Shown piece after piece: positions 36,280 through 47,773 of a stretch of 64,000 nucleotides of DNA. A program made the position numbers and the translations under genes. The DNA comes from Saccharomycopsis fibuligera x Saccharomycopsis cf. fibuligera. Lineage: Eukaryota; Ascomycota; Saccharomycetes; Ascoideales; Saccharomycopsidaceae. Below the pieces are notes generated by a model. That model was not told the DNA's origin. It did no database searches and saw only the letters and a program-made list of their open reading frames with translations. Position 1 is the first letter of the stretch. Each line of letters begins with the position of its first letter. Where the stretch lies: NCBI GenBank assembly GCA_001936135.1, contig CP012815.1, forward strand, positions 1,054,001-1,118,000. Direction: 5' to 3'.

Positions 36280-39200
36280 TCAATTTTGACTAAGAATAGT
36301 TTGTAACATTGAAACTTGTGCCTCATTTAAACTTTGAACAAAAGCTTGGTACTTGATATTGTCAGATTGTTCAAGATGATTAAGTGATTGCTTCACTGCA
36401 GCAAAAATATTCAAATTATCCAACGGGTTATTGGACAATGGATCTTCAATTGCTTCTTCGTCATCGAATCCAAAGTCATCTTCGTCTTCAAAATCATCTT
36501 CATCTTCGTATTCATCCTCAAAAAACCCTTCTTCGTTGGATACTGCTTGATTGACTCCAGTAGAGTGTAACTGAGATTCCAATTTTTCCGATTCATTCTT
36601 CAAAAAACTCAAGTATTCTCCACTCTTGATGTCTCCGCTACTTACGGCGTTACCTTCATCACCAGAAGACTTGTTGGCATTTTTTTCCATTAATTGCCTT
36701 TCCTCATTGAGCCAATCTTCTTCCCCATCATCTTCATTGAAAGCGTGGAATTGGCTCTCGTATAATTTCTGATCCTCAGCATTATAATCAAACGAAGTTT
36801 CCTCAAAAGCGGTTCTCTTTTTCTCGAGCGCATTAATGGCGATTGGAAGTTTTTCAATCAAGTAAATCAAGTTTTGAATAAGGTTTTCGAAAATCAAATT
36901 CAAATGATAATTTTGAAACTCTTCAGCGGTCAAGTTATTTAACATACTTATCAATCCAAGTGTAGAAATTTTCAAATCAAACACTCTTTTCAAATCAGCC
37001 TTAGGGTTCTTTTTGCCCAAAGCAGCGTCTGGAATTAATGCTTTAAACCAGATTTGGAAAAATGCTTCAAAAAAGTTGTACTTGATCAACAAATCCAACG
37101 TAACGTGAATATCATAAATCAACCCACTAATAATTAAGTTCAAGGCGTTCACTTTCAACTTTTTGTTGGACAAAACTTTCTTAAACACCTCAGTAAAGAT
37201 AGGATTACCGGCAACATATTGCAAAGGAGCGCCGGTTAATTGACTTGTGAATTCAACATTTTGCTGTGCTTGAGGCAATTCTTCCTTTTGATAATATGCA
37301 ATGGTATGTAATGTTTGCCTAAAAAGAGAAACTAAAGATGTTTCAATCAATTCGGTAGTGTATGCAGTAGCTTGGTTCTTCATAGATAAGACAAAATTAG
37401 CAGCGAGTTCATGATAAGCTTGCAAGTTTTCCATGCTGTAACCAGAACCTTCTTCGCCTGGTTCGCCATTAACGGCGATGTCTTCTTGATAGTACCCGTC
37501 ATTGATTATGATTTTCATGACATCAAAAAAGGCGTTAGCATAGGCTGGCTCACTAATCAAATCTTCTTGGCCATAAGTCAAAAAGTTGTTAAGAGCCGGC
37601 AAACTTTCAGATAAAAATGTCAAGATTAAAGAATCATCTTTGTGATTTTTGAAATTCTTTTCAACGATACTGTCAAGGAAAATTAACCACATGTTTTTGG
37701 AAATTTTACGAGACAAGAAACTGGAGTTTTCAATCAATTCAAACACTTCGGTATAGTAATCATCCAAGTTATTATCTAAAATTACTTTAATAACCAACAA
37801 AAACGATTCCTCCAATTGGAAAATCGAATCATTGGAGTTTTCAAAGGACAAAAGAATAGTAACCATAGTGTTCATAATTCCGTTTATCACCATTTGCTTG
37901 TCTGGAGACACCGCTTTCATGTTTTCTTCTTCTTCAAAAATATTCAAAATTTGAGCAGACAAATTCTTCATCAACTCAATACCAAATGGTTGCAATTGAG
38001 TGCTAAAAAGTTCAACTATTTCTTGCATGACCCCACTAAGAACATCTAAGTCAATCTTTTTAGACAAAACTAACAATTTTTGCATGATTAAAATAATATC
38101 TTTAGATAAAACTTCTTTGAAGTTTTCATATGACAAGAAAGCTTGCAACGTCAATGCAGCTTGTGTCTGAACTGGCAACAATGATTCTTCTTCATCATCT
38201 CCTTCGACACTATTCTTATCTATGGTCATTGGCTGATTATCCAAACTAACAAAATGACTGATATCAGCATCAGCAGTCTCGTTATTAAAAACGTTCAAAT
38301 TAACTAATACACCCTGGTAGATCTTATACAAGAGCACTTCATTGTTGCTTAAATCCATAGTACTAAATTTTTCAATGACATCCAAAGCTCTTAATCTAAC
38401 AAATGCATATTTGTTCATCAAATTTGGAATGACAAAATATTGCAAAAAGTCATACAAATGACTATGAAAACTGTTTCTTGGGTTGACTAAGATATGTGAT
38501 ATGGAGCCAATGATTCTTAAAGCACCATCTTTTTTCTTTGCCATACTAAGAGTTTCAGCCTGAGGAGTAGAGGCACTGTTGTTAAGTTCAACCAATAAAT
38601 CATGACAAATTTTCAAGATGATGCTTAAGGAGGAAGATTGTCTAGTTTCTGCTAAAGTGGTGACCAAGTTCAAAGCAGCCAAATCATCAACGATGCAGTC
38701 ATCATCAAAAACATCCATAGTAATGTGAATGTATTCGACTGGGTCTTCTTCTATCAACTTCAAATTTGAGTTCTTGGTAATTAATACTGGGAAAATAAAT
38801 TTAGAAATAATCTCATTTAAGTTACTCTTGAAGAAAGTTTTCCATAATTTATTGATCTTGATACAATTGTCTAAAAAGACAATCAAATGATATAAGCAAT
38901 TGCTAGATAGGTAAAGTTCCTTATTACACCAACTGGTGATCAATTGGAAATAAAGAGTCAAAATTTCCGGTACAAAATCATCCAAAAAGAACATTTTGAA
39001 CTCCAAGTAGTTTTTCTCCTTTGAAGAGTTGGAAGAAGAAGTCAAAGAGTTCATTGGCGTACCGTATTTGGTGAATAAGGTTGACAAGTTTGCAAATGAC
39101 CATTTTTTGGCTTTAACCCATTGATTATTTTTGATTTCGAGGTCGATATTAATTCCGTTATTATCATCAGCATTGATGTCATCACTTTCTAAATTTTGTT

Positions 39201-40107
39201 GATGTTGCTGAGCTAAACCCAAAAGGTAAGAAGGTAAAGGTTGCTTAATGACTTGTAACTGCAAGTTTATCCACACAAATGCGGTTTCTTTGTCTTGCAA
39301 TGGCACTGGCAAATCATAATAGATGACAAATTTAAAGCATTTGATGATGAATTTTAACAATTCACCATGCAAGCCATCGACAAGCACTGCCAACTTGTTA
39401 TCCAAAGTGATTTGTGAAGTTTGATTTGGTTTATTTATTAACGAAGTCGCTATTTGCACAAGAATTGGAAATACTTTGATAATTAATGGATCCAAAGTTT
39501 CACTTCTCACGTTGTTACTAGACCATCTGTAAGTACGGCAGATTTCTGCTAAGCAAAACAAACCAGTGTAAACTTTGGCGAAGTCCTCGCCGCTATTAAT
39601 GATCAAATTGATGCAGCTGTCAAGTAAAACCTGGTCATTGTTGCGATAGTCAATGTTGATTATAGTGCTCAAGATAGGCAAAAGTTGGTTTTTTTTTAAA
39701 AGAATCAAATCATGAATCTGTTCGTATGACGAAACAGAGCTATCAATGGACAAGTTGGTGATATGGATAATAATCTCAATCAATTTTTGCTTAATTATGG
39801 TTTTTTCTTCCTCTGCAATTAGGATATTGCTGTCAAAGTCATTAAATCTGTTTTTACTGCTATTGCTAGCCTTTTTAATATCTTCCACTGTGTTCTTCCA
39901 GTTGTAAGCAATGACATTCTTAACAGAGATGGAAGCAGCGAGCTTGACAAGATTTGGAACGTCATCATTAAGCACCAAGTCCAAACAGGAGGAGATGAAG
40001 CCAGGCTGGTGAGTAAGTTGGGTGAGGTTGATTTCAGCCTGACGTCTGATGGACTGGTCTGAACTGTAAGACCCAGTAAAAATATCGTGCAAAGTTCTGA
40101 GATCCAT
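36280..40107 (-). CDS. NMD5: Importin-beta family nuclear import receptor (NMD5/Kap119 type)
   Basis: 1275 residues from the ATG at 40107; the frame extends 11 codons further but starts with TTG there. The N-terminal importin-beta HEAT repeats read IRRQAEINLTQLTHQPGFISSCLDLVLNDDVPNLVKLAASISVKNVIAYNW, which follows Nmd5 (importin-7/8 group) better than Sxm1. The chain is alpha-helical throughout, with an acidic segment EDEYEDEDDFEDEDDFGFDDEE near 1217-1238, usual for this group. Nmd5 imports transcription-related and stress-kinase cargo using Ran-GTP. It is about 200 residues longer than the Saccharomyces protein. Confidence 0.8.
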   Translation of the reverse strand: MDLRTLHDIFTGSYSSDQSIRRQAEINLTQLTHQPGFISSCLDLVLNDDVPNLVKLAASISVKNVIAYNWKNTVEDIKKASNSSKNRFNDFDSNILIAEEEKTIIKQKLIEIIIHITNLSIDSSVSSYEQIHDLILLKKNQLLPILSTIINIDYRNNDQVLLDSCINLIINSGEDFAKVYTGLFCLAEICRTYRWSSNNVRSETLDPLIIKVFPILVQIATSLINKPNQTSQITLDNKLAVLVDGLHGELLKFIIKCFKFVIYYDLPVPLQDKETAFVWINLQLQVIKQPLPSYLLGLAQQHQQNLESDDINADDNNGINIDLEIKNNQWVKAKKWSFANLSTLFTKYGTPMNSLTSSSNSSKEKNYLEFKMFFLDDFVPEILTLYFQLITSWCNKELYLSSNCLYHLIVFLDNCIKINKLWKTFFKSNLNEIISKFIFPVLITKNSNLKLIEEDPVEYIHITMDVFDDDCIVDDLAALNLVTTLAETRQSSSLSIILKICHDLLVELNNSASTPQAETLSMAKKKDGALRIIGSISHILVNPRNSFHSHLYDFLQYFVIPNLMNKYAFVRLRALDVIEKFSTMDLSNNEVLLYKIYQGVLVNLNVFNNETADADISHFVSLDNQPMTIDKNSVEGDDEEESLLPVQTQAALTLQAFLSYENFKEVLSKDIILIMQKLLVLSKKIDLDVLSGVMQEIVELFSTQLQPFGIELMKNLSAQILNIFEEEENMKAVSPDKQMVINGIMNTMVTILLSFENSNDSIFQLEESFLLVIKVILDNNLDDYYTEVFELIENSSFLSRKISKNMWLIFLDSIVEKNFKNHKDDSLILTFLSESLPALNNFLTYGQEDLISEPAYANAFFDVMKIIINDGYYQEDIAVNGEPGEEGSGYSMENLQAYHELAANFVLSMKNQATAYTTELIETSLVSLFRQTLHTIAYYQKEELPQAQQNVEFTSQLTGAPLQYVAGNPIFTEVFKKVLSNKKLKVNALNLIISGLIYDIHVTLDLLIKYNFFEAFFQIWFKALIPDAALGKKNPKADLKRVFDLKISTLGLISMLNNLTAEEFQNYHLNLIFENLIQNLIYLIEKLPIAINALEKKRTAFEETSFDYNAEDQKLYESQFHAFNEDDGEEDWLNEERQLMEKNANKSSGDEGNAVSSGDIKSGEYLSFLKNESEKLESQLHSTGVNQAVSNEEGFFEDEYEDEDDFEDEDDFGFDDEEAIEDPLSNNPLDNLNIFAAVKQSLNHLEQSDNIKYQAFVQSLNEAQVSMLQTILSQN

Positions 40108-40911
40108 GGTGGGCTTAAGCGCTGGAAGTGTATTTATCAATAATCAACGATGCTTCTATCTATGTGGTGCGACACAATGGATGGATCAAACAGTTGATGG
40201 GATGTATCTCGTTCTGCTGTCTTCTAATGTAGGTGCAGAAGACGCTGGATGAAGCTGAGGTTTATTCACAGGCGTGTGGTTGTTTAGACGGGTTGTAAGA
40301 CAAGTGTTGCAACAGACTTCAACCGCACTGATCTCATCCAGGGTATAAATGTCAAAGAGCGTGTTATTCAGTGAATGAGTGAATGGGATGAAGTGCGTTT
40401 CACCGTTGAAATTTTTTTCCCTTTTTTTTTCCTGCGCTTTCTAAGGATCATCGCCTGCGGCAGTCAACGAGGAAAATCAAGAGAAAAAAAAAATTGCGAT
40501 GCTCTGAAAAGAGCAAGTGATTGGTGCCTGGGGGTGGTGCTAAACAGCGTACAAGGACACTAGAAGCTGCCAATTCAACCGCAAAGCAGGGCACTTTTAC
40601 TCCACTGAAGTGTAAATTAACACAGTGGTTAATTATTTGACAAATACTCGACAAGTTTTCATACTTAAGAGCCGAGAAATATTCCATCCTGTCGCATTGT
40701 TTCATCTTGATTACTCTCAATATCCAAGGCCTGTGTATTAGTTAGACGACAAGGCAGACATTGGAGAGATACCAACTGTCTTTCAAAGAAACAGCTAGGG
40801 CCACTAAATAATTGAATACTTTTTATTCTAATTAACTCTAAATTGATATTGTAAAGATAAAGTTTACATTGTCGTGCCATATCTTTCAGCTACTATTCTA
40901 ATATTGCCAAT
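40108..40911. promoter_or_regulatory. Divergent promoter NMD5/MDM31-32
   Basis: 800 bp between divergent starts. There is no supported gene; short frames here have no protein-like composition. A TTTCAG near 40885 precedes the MDM31/32 start, but no matching donor and branch site were found, so no 5' intron is proposed. Confidence 0.4.
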
Positions 40912-42732
40912 ATGTGGAATACACTCATACGACCAAGGACCAAGTGTATACCCGGGCTTTGCCACTTTGGCAGCTATGGAAAGACTTCATATCAAGACAT
41001 AATAACACGCCAAGGAATGCGTTTGTCAAATACAATGACATTCTCTCTACATCAAAAGCTCTTATCAACCTTAAGCAATCATACTAGTAACACAATACAG
41101 AAGCACATTAATTTACGAAACTCAATGGATTCATTAGTAAATCAATATCAATCCCACCAGCTTCCACTTCGACGTTTGAGTACCAGCTCAAAGGCTCTCC
41201 AAAACATTGATACAGAGCCCCATAGTATTACACACTTTAAGGCCAACAGCTACATACAAAGTCTAAATAACCAATACCAACTAATAAAACAGCGCCGCAG
41301 AGAACAAATTAAAAGATTTGGACTAATACTACTAGTTTTGTTTACGGTGTGGGCGGTGATATCATATATATATAACCGACAAATCAAAGAATTCATAGCC
41401 CGATTGATTGGTAATTACATCACCAAGAATTCCCGATTCACAGTGGTTTTCGAAGAAGCCAGTATTTTGCCCGGCTGGAACCAGTTATATTTCAAGAAGT
41501 GTTTTATCTCAAGAAGACCAAAATTGCAAAAGCAATTCGTTAAAGGTAATCAGCAGGATGCACTTGATAATGCAGTAAAAGAAAGAGATACATCCGCAAC
41601 GACAAACACCGATGATATCATTGACGACACAGAAACTGAAGAATTTGATGATGGGAACTATACCCAGTATGATTTAACCATAAATGAGATTAATTTAAAA
41701 ATTTCATTTTTCAAATGGCTCAACAGCAAAGGAATACTAACCGATGTTGAGTTCAAAGGTGTACGGGGCATAATTGATCGTACTCATGTATATTGGGATG
41801 CAAATGATGATGCAAGAAACTATTTGAATGTGCCTTCACCTAATGATTTCAACCTTGAAAGTATGAAAATTGAAGATTTTTTAGTGACGTTATACCAACC
41901 GGGGAACTTTAGACCATTCAACATCAGTATATTCAACTGCAATTTGCCCAAATTACGCCAAAATTGGCTTTTGATTGATTTCTTGAGTGCAAATAACATA
42001 AACGGGTCCTATGATGGATCTTTGTTCACTATCAATAAAATTCATGATTCTAATACCAATGAATTCTTCACCCGTTGCAGAATTGATGGTTTGAATGTGG
42101 ACCATTTGAATGCGGGAGTAGATGGACCGTTTGGGTGGATTGTTAAAGGGAAAGTAGACATGCTAGGTGATCTTAACATTCCGAATAATAGCTATAGTCT
42201 CGAAGATTTTTTAAAGATTGTGAAAAACGATGTTGTGGAAAAGCTACGGGAGAAAAAAAAAACCGACACTAAACCCACGCCGGAATCACCAGCAGCAACG
42301 AAGGATATACCGCCAAATATTTATAAGCATGACTATGATAGGGAATATCGCAGCTACTACCATGATAATGACCAATTCAAGCTAAAACTTCGGATTCAGT
42401 TGAATAACGTGAAGGCCAAGCTTCCGCTTTTCACCAATGAGCTCTCGTATTTAAACTACGCCTTAATGCGGCCAATTATCGGATACATCAACTCCAGACA
42501 AACTTATGTGGCTATTGACTGCGATGTGGTTAAAGATATGAAGGATTTCAACGGGTCTTGGACGGTGTATGATAGTTTGCTCATGGACGACATTTCGAAT
42601 AAGGTGTACGAGGAGTTTGGCAATTATGTGATTGACGAAGAGCAAAAGAAGCAAAGAGTAAAGAAGATTGGGTTTTGGGCTCTTCATATAATGATGCAGG
42701 TGTTGTTGCTCGGTTTAGCCAGTATTGGTTGA
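40912..42732 (+). CDS. Mitochondrial inner-membrane protein of the MDM31/MDM32 family
   Basis: 606 residues from an ATG. The Mdm31/32 family is needed for mitochondrial shape, mtDNA inheritance and lipid homeostasis. An N-terminal presequence-like region (to about 95, ending RRLSTSS) is followed by a membrane helix at about 136-155 (FGLILLVLFTVWAVISYIY) and a conserved intermembrane-space domain: FTVVFEEASILPGWNQLYFKKCFISRRP, FKWLNSKGILTDVEFKGVRGIIDRTHVYWD, RPFNISIFNCNLPKLRQNWLLIDFLSANNINGSYD. A final helix is at 586-606. I cannot decide between MDM31 and MDM32 from the sequence alone. Confidence 0.85.
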   Translation: MWNTLIRPRTKCIPGLCHFGSYGKTSYQDIITRQGMRLSNTMTFSLHQKLLSTLSNHTSNTIQKHINLRNSMDSLVNQYQSHQLPLRRLSTSSKALQNIDTEPHSITHFKANSYIQSLNNQYQLIKQRRREQIKRFGLILLVLFTVWAVISYIYNRQIKEFIARLIGNYITKNSRFTVVFEEASILPGWNQLYFKKCFISRRPKLQKQFVKGNQQDALDNAVKERDTSATTNTDDIIDDTETEEFDDGNYTQYDLTINEINLKISFFKWLNSKGILTDVEFKGVRGIIDRTHVYWDANDDARNYLNVPSPNDFNLESMKIEDFLVTLYQPGNFRPFNISIFNCNLPKLRQNWLLIDFLSANNINGSYDGSLFTINKIHDSNTNEFFTRCRIDGLNVDHLNAGVDGPFGWIVKGKVDMLGDLNIPNNSYSLEDFLKIVKNDVVEKLREKKKTDTKPTPESPAATKDIPPNIYKHDYDREYRSYYHDNDQFKLKLRIQLNNVKAKLPLFTNELSYLNYALMRPIIGYINSRQTYVAIDCDVVKDMKDFNGSWTVYDSLLMDDISNKVYEEFGNYVIDEEQKKQRVKKIGFWALHIMMQVLLLGLASIG

Positions 42733-43333
42733 GGAAGCCAATTTTATGTAAATACATGATTTCTTTTTTGTCTATACGTGTATAGTAATGCTCAATATGA
42801 TAAGAAAACAGAAGAACTGCTGGCTCGGTTTAAATAATAACGTGTGTTCTTTTTTAGCCTTTGGTGCGGTGTACGCTAGGGGCTGCCATAGTATACTTTT
42901 GGGACATCACCCGTTTCGTTAGCGTGTCCTACTAGCTGCTAATTGCATGAAAAGCATAAATATGTAACATTACGGATGGTCTGGAAACAAAAATCGTTTT
43001 CACCAAACGCAAAACGCCATCAATGCCAATCTAACAGTTCAGATAAACGGTGCTAACTGCCTCATTTAGTTTGAACAACGTAAATCAGCGTAAAACTGTG
43101 TTTGAAACCATAGAGCTGCATAAGCCTGCATCAGATATCTAGCTGCATGTTGTAGCTCCATTGTGAGCCTCGGGACTATTGATCGTCCTCGAACAGTATT
43201 TTATTAGTCTATCTGTCGTTGGTATTCCACGAATTTAGTTTTTCTTTAATTTTTGTTTTGATTTCAACTCTTGCTTTGACTCTCGAAAGAAGCTAACTCA
43301 TTTTCTGAGGTAAAATACAGCAGATACCCCAAA
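42733..43333. promoter_or_regulatory. Upstream region of the first DAL5-type transporter
   Basis: 600 bp between the MDM31/32 stop and the transporter ATG. No gene and no site that I would name with confidence. Confidence 0.35.
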
Positions 43334-44863
43334 ATGCTAAAGGAAATAACCAAAACAACAGAAGACTTCCAGATAGACGAAGAATGTCTTGAGGATATAT
43401 CTCAAGCACTTTACATCAGCGATAAGTCCAAAAAAATCAAAGTTCAAGAGCTTGCCGAAAAACATAACATCGATGAAAAAAAGGTCACTCTCAAGCTCGA
43501 TCTTTACGTGCTTCCACCATTCATGCTCGTTTATTTCCTAGGGTTCCTCACAAGATCAAACTTGGGGATCTTGCAAATCGAAGGCATCTATCCGGCACTT
43601 TCCATAAGCAAGTTACAATTCTTTAGTGCATATACTGCATTTTTCGCCCCCTATATTGTATTTCAGTTTTTTTCCAACATCATGCTTCAAAGAGTCAGAC
43701 CTCATTTTTGGATCAGTATATCTGTGCTATTGTATGGTTCCATCACTTTAGCCACCGGTTATGTTCGTTCATATGCTGCCTTTATTGTGTGCCAGTTCCT
43801 TCACGGATTTTTCCAAGCCGGGGTTGAGACTGCTCTTTTTTACATCTTGGCACACTACTATGAAAAGAGAGAGTCTCAGCGTCGGTTTTCGGCAATTTAC
43901 TCCATTGGTTGTATTGCTGGGGCGGTGGGCACTTCTATTGCCTTTTCCATAGATAAGCATTTATCTGGTGTTCATGGCTTGACTAACTGGCAATGGCTTT
44001 TGATTATCGAAGGAGCAATAACCATGGTAGCATCTATCATTTTGTTCGTGACGATTCCCGACTTCCCAGAAAGCGCCAGATTTCTTAACGATGACGAAAC
44101 TTCATTTTTGATTAAAAAACTAGAGCTCTACCAGGGAAAATCTGGCTTCGAATTAGAGGTTTCTTTTGCCGAATTCAAATCTATGCTTACTGACCCAGTG
44201 ATATACTTGCCAGCGTTTGCATCTTTGGGTATATGTTACGCCACTTATTGTTATGCTTTCTTTGAACCTTTTTACATCCTCAAGATCCACAATAAAAGTA
44301 CCGCGGACTCAAACATGATGAGTGTATTCCCCTGGATCGCGGCGTTTTTCTACAGTAATTTTCAATCATTCCTATCGGACTATTTCCAAATGAGATACCC
44401 ATTCCTAATTGCAAATGTTATCGTAACCATAATTGGTGGCAGCATGGCATACTCTCCCAACCATGTCGCTTTCCCTGATCACCTAAAATACGGTGGTTGT
44501 TTTCTAATTGCGTGCGGTGCTTACAGTTGCGCACCATTGTTGATCTGCTGGACTTCCACTAATCTCGGTGGTCATTCTAGAAAGAACTTGGGAATCACCA
44601 TGTCGGTGAGTTTTGGCTCCTTGGGTGGCCTCATTACCATCTACCCATTCTACAACAATGCGCATAAATATGCGGAGGGGTTTCTTACTGGTTTCGTGTT
44701 TTATGTAATTGGGTTGCTTGCTGCTACTGGGTACTTTTTCGTGCTAAAAAAAGAAAATAAAAAAAAGAGAACTAATCAGTATAAAAGTTCGTTTGCTGAA
44801 AATAGTGCTAGGAAACAGATTATTTTGGGTGACAAAAATCCTGCTTTTGATTATATGTACTGA
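43334..44863 (+). CDS. MFS transporter, DAL5/allantoate permease type (paralogue 1)
   Basis: 509 residues from an ATG, with about 12 hydrophobic segments. It belongs to the anion:cation symporter (ACS) branch of the major facilitator superfamily, whose yeast members carry allantoate, nicotinate, biotin and similar anions. Features: TLKLDLYVLPPFMLVYFLGFLTRSNLGILQIEGIYP (TM1 region), RPHFWISISVLLYG, FLHGFFQAGVETALFYILAHYYEKRESQRRFSAIY (TM4-5), NWQWLLIIEGAITM (TM6). The cytosolic tail ends KKRTNQYKSSF...GDKNPAFDYMY. The substrate cannot be told from sequence. A close paralogue follows at 48030 in the same orientation. Confidence 0.85.
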   Translation: MLKEITKTTEDFQIDEECLEDISQALYISDKSKKIKVQELAEKHNIDEKKVTLKLDLYVLPPFMLVYFLGFLTRSNLGILQIEGIYPALSISKLQFFSAYTAFFAPYIVFQFFSNIMLQRVRPHFWISISVLLYGSITLATGYVRSYAAFIVCQFLHGFFQAGVETALFYILAHYYEKRESQRRFSAIYSIGCIAGAVGTSIAFSIDKHLSGVHGLTNWQWLLIIEGAITMVASIILFVTIPDFPESARFLNDDETSFLIKKLELYQGKSGFELEVSFAEFKSMLTDPVIYLPAFASLGICYATYCYAFFEPFYILKIHNKSTADSNMMSVFPWIAAFFYSNFQSFLSDYFQMRYPFLIANVIVTIIGGSMAYSPNHVAFPDHLKYGGCFLIACGAYSCAPLLICWTSTNLGGHSRKNLGITMSVSFGSLGGLITIYPFYNNAHKYAEGFLTGFVFYVIGLLAATGYFFVLKKENKKKRTNQYKSSFAENSARKQIILGDKNPAFDYMY

Positions 44864-45886
44864 AAGAGCACGTTACTAGTTTCTCTTCTGCGCAATTTTT
44901 CCCCTTTTTTCCTTTGTTTCTGTTCTCTTTTTTCTATTCTTTTTAACTTTTTTTTTATTTGCTATTTTATTTTGTTTCGTTTGATAACATTTTGGTTGAT
45001 TATTTTATGATGACGGCATATTGGTTTCAGATATTCTTCATTGGGCGGCGCCATTTTTTACTCGTGTTTCTTTTACTTAGTTTTATAGATTCTCACAATA
45101 AATTTGTTTAAATATTTTCCAAGAGTACAGTAAGCTTACTTAGGAAATTATGAAGCAATCACTATATGTGCACCAACACTCAAGGTGCAAAAGTGCAAAA
45201 TCGCAAACATCACAAACATTTTTAAAGAACAATAACAACAATGATAACAATAACTACTCACCATAGCTGTATTTCAACCTTAGTGCCCATACTGTTCCAA
45301 TTTCATCAAAGTATTTAAAGCGACAGCACTGAAATATTAAAAGCACCAAACAGTCCTACCAAAAGTTTGGAGTTTATACATACCTACAAGCAAGCACGTA
45401 ATTTTTTAGTTCCTTTACTGATTTTATAAAAAATGCCATGATTGCCGGATTCGGGGATATATAGCTAAGCGTACTAGTGATAGCACGCACGCACGCATGC
45501 AAGCCAGTGCTAGTCCGCTGATGTTCGTCCTGGTTGATTTGAATCAATTAGGAGGAAAAAGTTGTGATTACAGAACAGTCAATAAATCCCAATATGGTCT
45601 AAAGTAAACTGTGCCATGATATTACGTATCTTTGCTGGAAACAGCAAACTATAGTGGTTTGTTGATCCAGCTATTGGCTCGCTAGCTTTTGTTGTGTGGT
45701 TTATATAGTAGTTCAATCTGAGTGAGGTTCTGGTTGGAAACATATGGCAAAATAATAACATCAAATGGTCAACCAAACAACTATTCAAGTTTTTCAAATA
45801 TATACACATCAAAATTTAAAGGTTATATTGCCAAAAAAGGTTAATATATCTCTAGCTATTGCCTGAGATACACTGTGCCCTTGCTT

Positions 45887-45888
<2 letters not shown>

Positions 45889-45936
<48 letters not shown>
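45889..45936. repeat. 48-bp poly(T) tract
   Basis: Uninterrupted run of T, the longest homopolymer in the window. It may mark a nucleosome-free site or the poly(A) tail of a lost retroposon on the minus strand; no element is recognisable next to it. Confidence 0.8.
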
Positions 45937-45937
<1 letters not shown>

Positions 45938-46347
45938 GCTTGGTGAATGAACACTGTAAGTTTACGCACTATTTTATTAGAACTCCAAGCTATAAAAGCT
46001 GGGTTAAAGAGTTACTAGAGGAACAGTCAAAGGGCGATTAAAAGAGAAAAATATCTCAATTAAAAGGAGATATTCTAAGCAACTCAGCAACCAATACACA
46101 CAACAACAAACAAAAAATCTTCTCATTCAAATGGCGACTTGAAGTCGCTTTCGATCATTGGCAATGGCGGAAATTTTAAACCCGTATAAATACTCTCTGC
46201 AAAACGCCTTATATCGATTGGCAAAGGAGAGTCTTGATACGCTCAAAGTAACCATTTAGCCCAAATCTGACAAGTATTCTATAAAGATGGGAAACCCTCA
46301 ATGTGTCAAGATCTGGAAGTAGAAGAAGATTATAACATTCAGTATGA

Positions 46348-46593
46348 TTTGCGCAAAATGTTTGCACTGAAGTTCCGGAGTATGGACTTCTTGCCGAGAG
46401 AGTAGTCTCGTCCGTGGTCTGTATGACAATAATTGCTTTTCTGGGTGCAAATGGTGAAGCAAAGGATATGTCTTTGGAAGGTTTGAAACGCCAACTTGGT
46501 TTAGAAAATCTCGATGGTCTACTGCAACTTTGTCAAGCTCAGCTGCAACGCCTTTTCGAACGGCAAACATCTAATATAGTTTTAAAGAACTAG
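46348..46593 (+). pseudogene. Unassigned ORF fragment, possible gene relic
   Basis: A plus-strand frame open for 81 codons up to TAG 46591-46593, with helical, protein-like content (NVCTEVPEYGLLAERVVSS, then SLEGLKRQLGLENLDGLL). Its first ATG is at 46423. An ATG with a TATA box upstream lies at 46287 in another frame. I recognise no family. It could be a decayed gene or chance. Confidence 0.2.
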
Positions 46594-47724
46594 TATATTC
46601 ATTTTTGTCATCTAGAATGAAAATGGAAAGGTACCGGCGCTTAGCACAGACGTTTCTGGCAGATACAACTGAGAAAAACAAAAAGAACGAAAATGAGCGA
46701 TAGTCGAGTGCATAATAGGATTCGACCGAAAAATATAACATGATATGTGAGCTATAATTCTCCCAATTGATTTGCCACCATGGTAGTCCAAACTTTTTTT
46801 TTTTTTTTTGTTTTTGTAAAAGAAGAACTTCATTATTTGTACCCATCCTATATGTAAAGCGGCTTTCAAATATTATAAGCAAATAAAACATAGATATTTA
46901 CGTGTGATTACCTGAGATTTTGGTGCTTTGTAACTAAAAAACTGAGAAAATATCTAAAACTTATTTTTGGTTCCTGGGGGAGTCAATATAAAACATAAGA
47001 GAATTTTGTACATGCTCAGTTGAGAAGAAAAGTAGCAAAAAGATGCATAAAATGAAGGTTGGCCGTATTTGTCACAAGAAATAAAAACTAGAGACTTTGC
47101 TCCTACGTTTCAATAACTGCTTTTTCACAAAAACAAATAATGATGTTGCGCACGGTTTAGCTGGAAGCTGTAATTTATTGAAGAATTATACTTAGAGGCT
47201 CCATAGCGCACAACTCAAACTTGTGCAGTTCTTCAAAACTGCAAATCTCTTGTACAGCACTCCATTTTTTTTTTTTTTTTTTTTTTTTTTACAGAAGATA
47301 GTTTTTCAATGAAGAAAAGCCAACTTCAATATATTTGGTTAACCCAGCTACAAATTTGTACGGTAACATTGTAACAAAACCAACCAATCTAGACATATGC
47401 TCCCAGCATGCGTAAACAAAGACAAAAGTAACAGCAATGCTTCTCAATTAGCCGGGCGCCCCAAACAAGCAAACACTAGCGTTTCTTTTCTGAGCCTTTA
47501 CTATAGGATTCTAGCAATTCTCTGTGTGTCACCAAGCTTGTGCAGACAATAGCCAGTTGGCAATTACCGCGGGAAAAAAAGCAGCGACTGACAATTGCTA
47601 CGCGCAAGTGCGACGGCGAACGGCCCCAGCATGCACCCATAGCGAGGTTGTCAGGAATGAGATCATTAGCATGGTATGGATATACATGGCTGTAAATTTA
47701 GATGAATTTACAAAACTACATACT

Positions 47725-47729
<5 letters not shown>

Positions 47730-47765
<36 letters not shown>
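47730..47765. repeat. (TA)n microsatellite
   Basis: About 18 TA units, 265 bp upstream of the second transporter. Confidence 0.85.

Positions 47766-47773
<8 letters not shown>

Noticed and set aside
40108-40140. Start of the NMD5-type importin at 40140
   Set aside because: That codon is TTG; the ATG at 40107 begins the conserved N-terminus.
43150-43330. 5'-UTR intron before the first transporter
   Set aside because: No GTATGT/TACTAAC/AG combination could be found.
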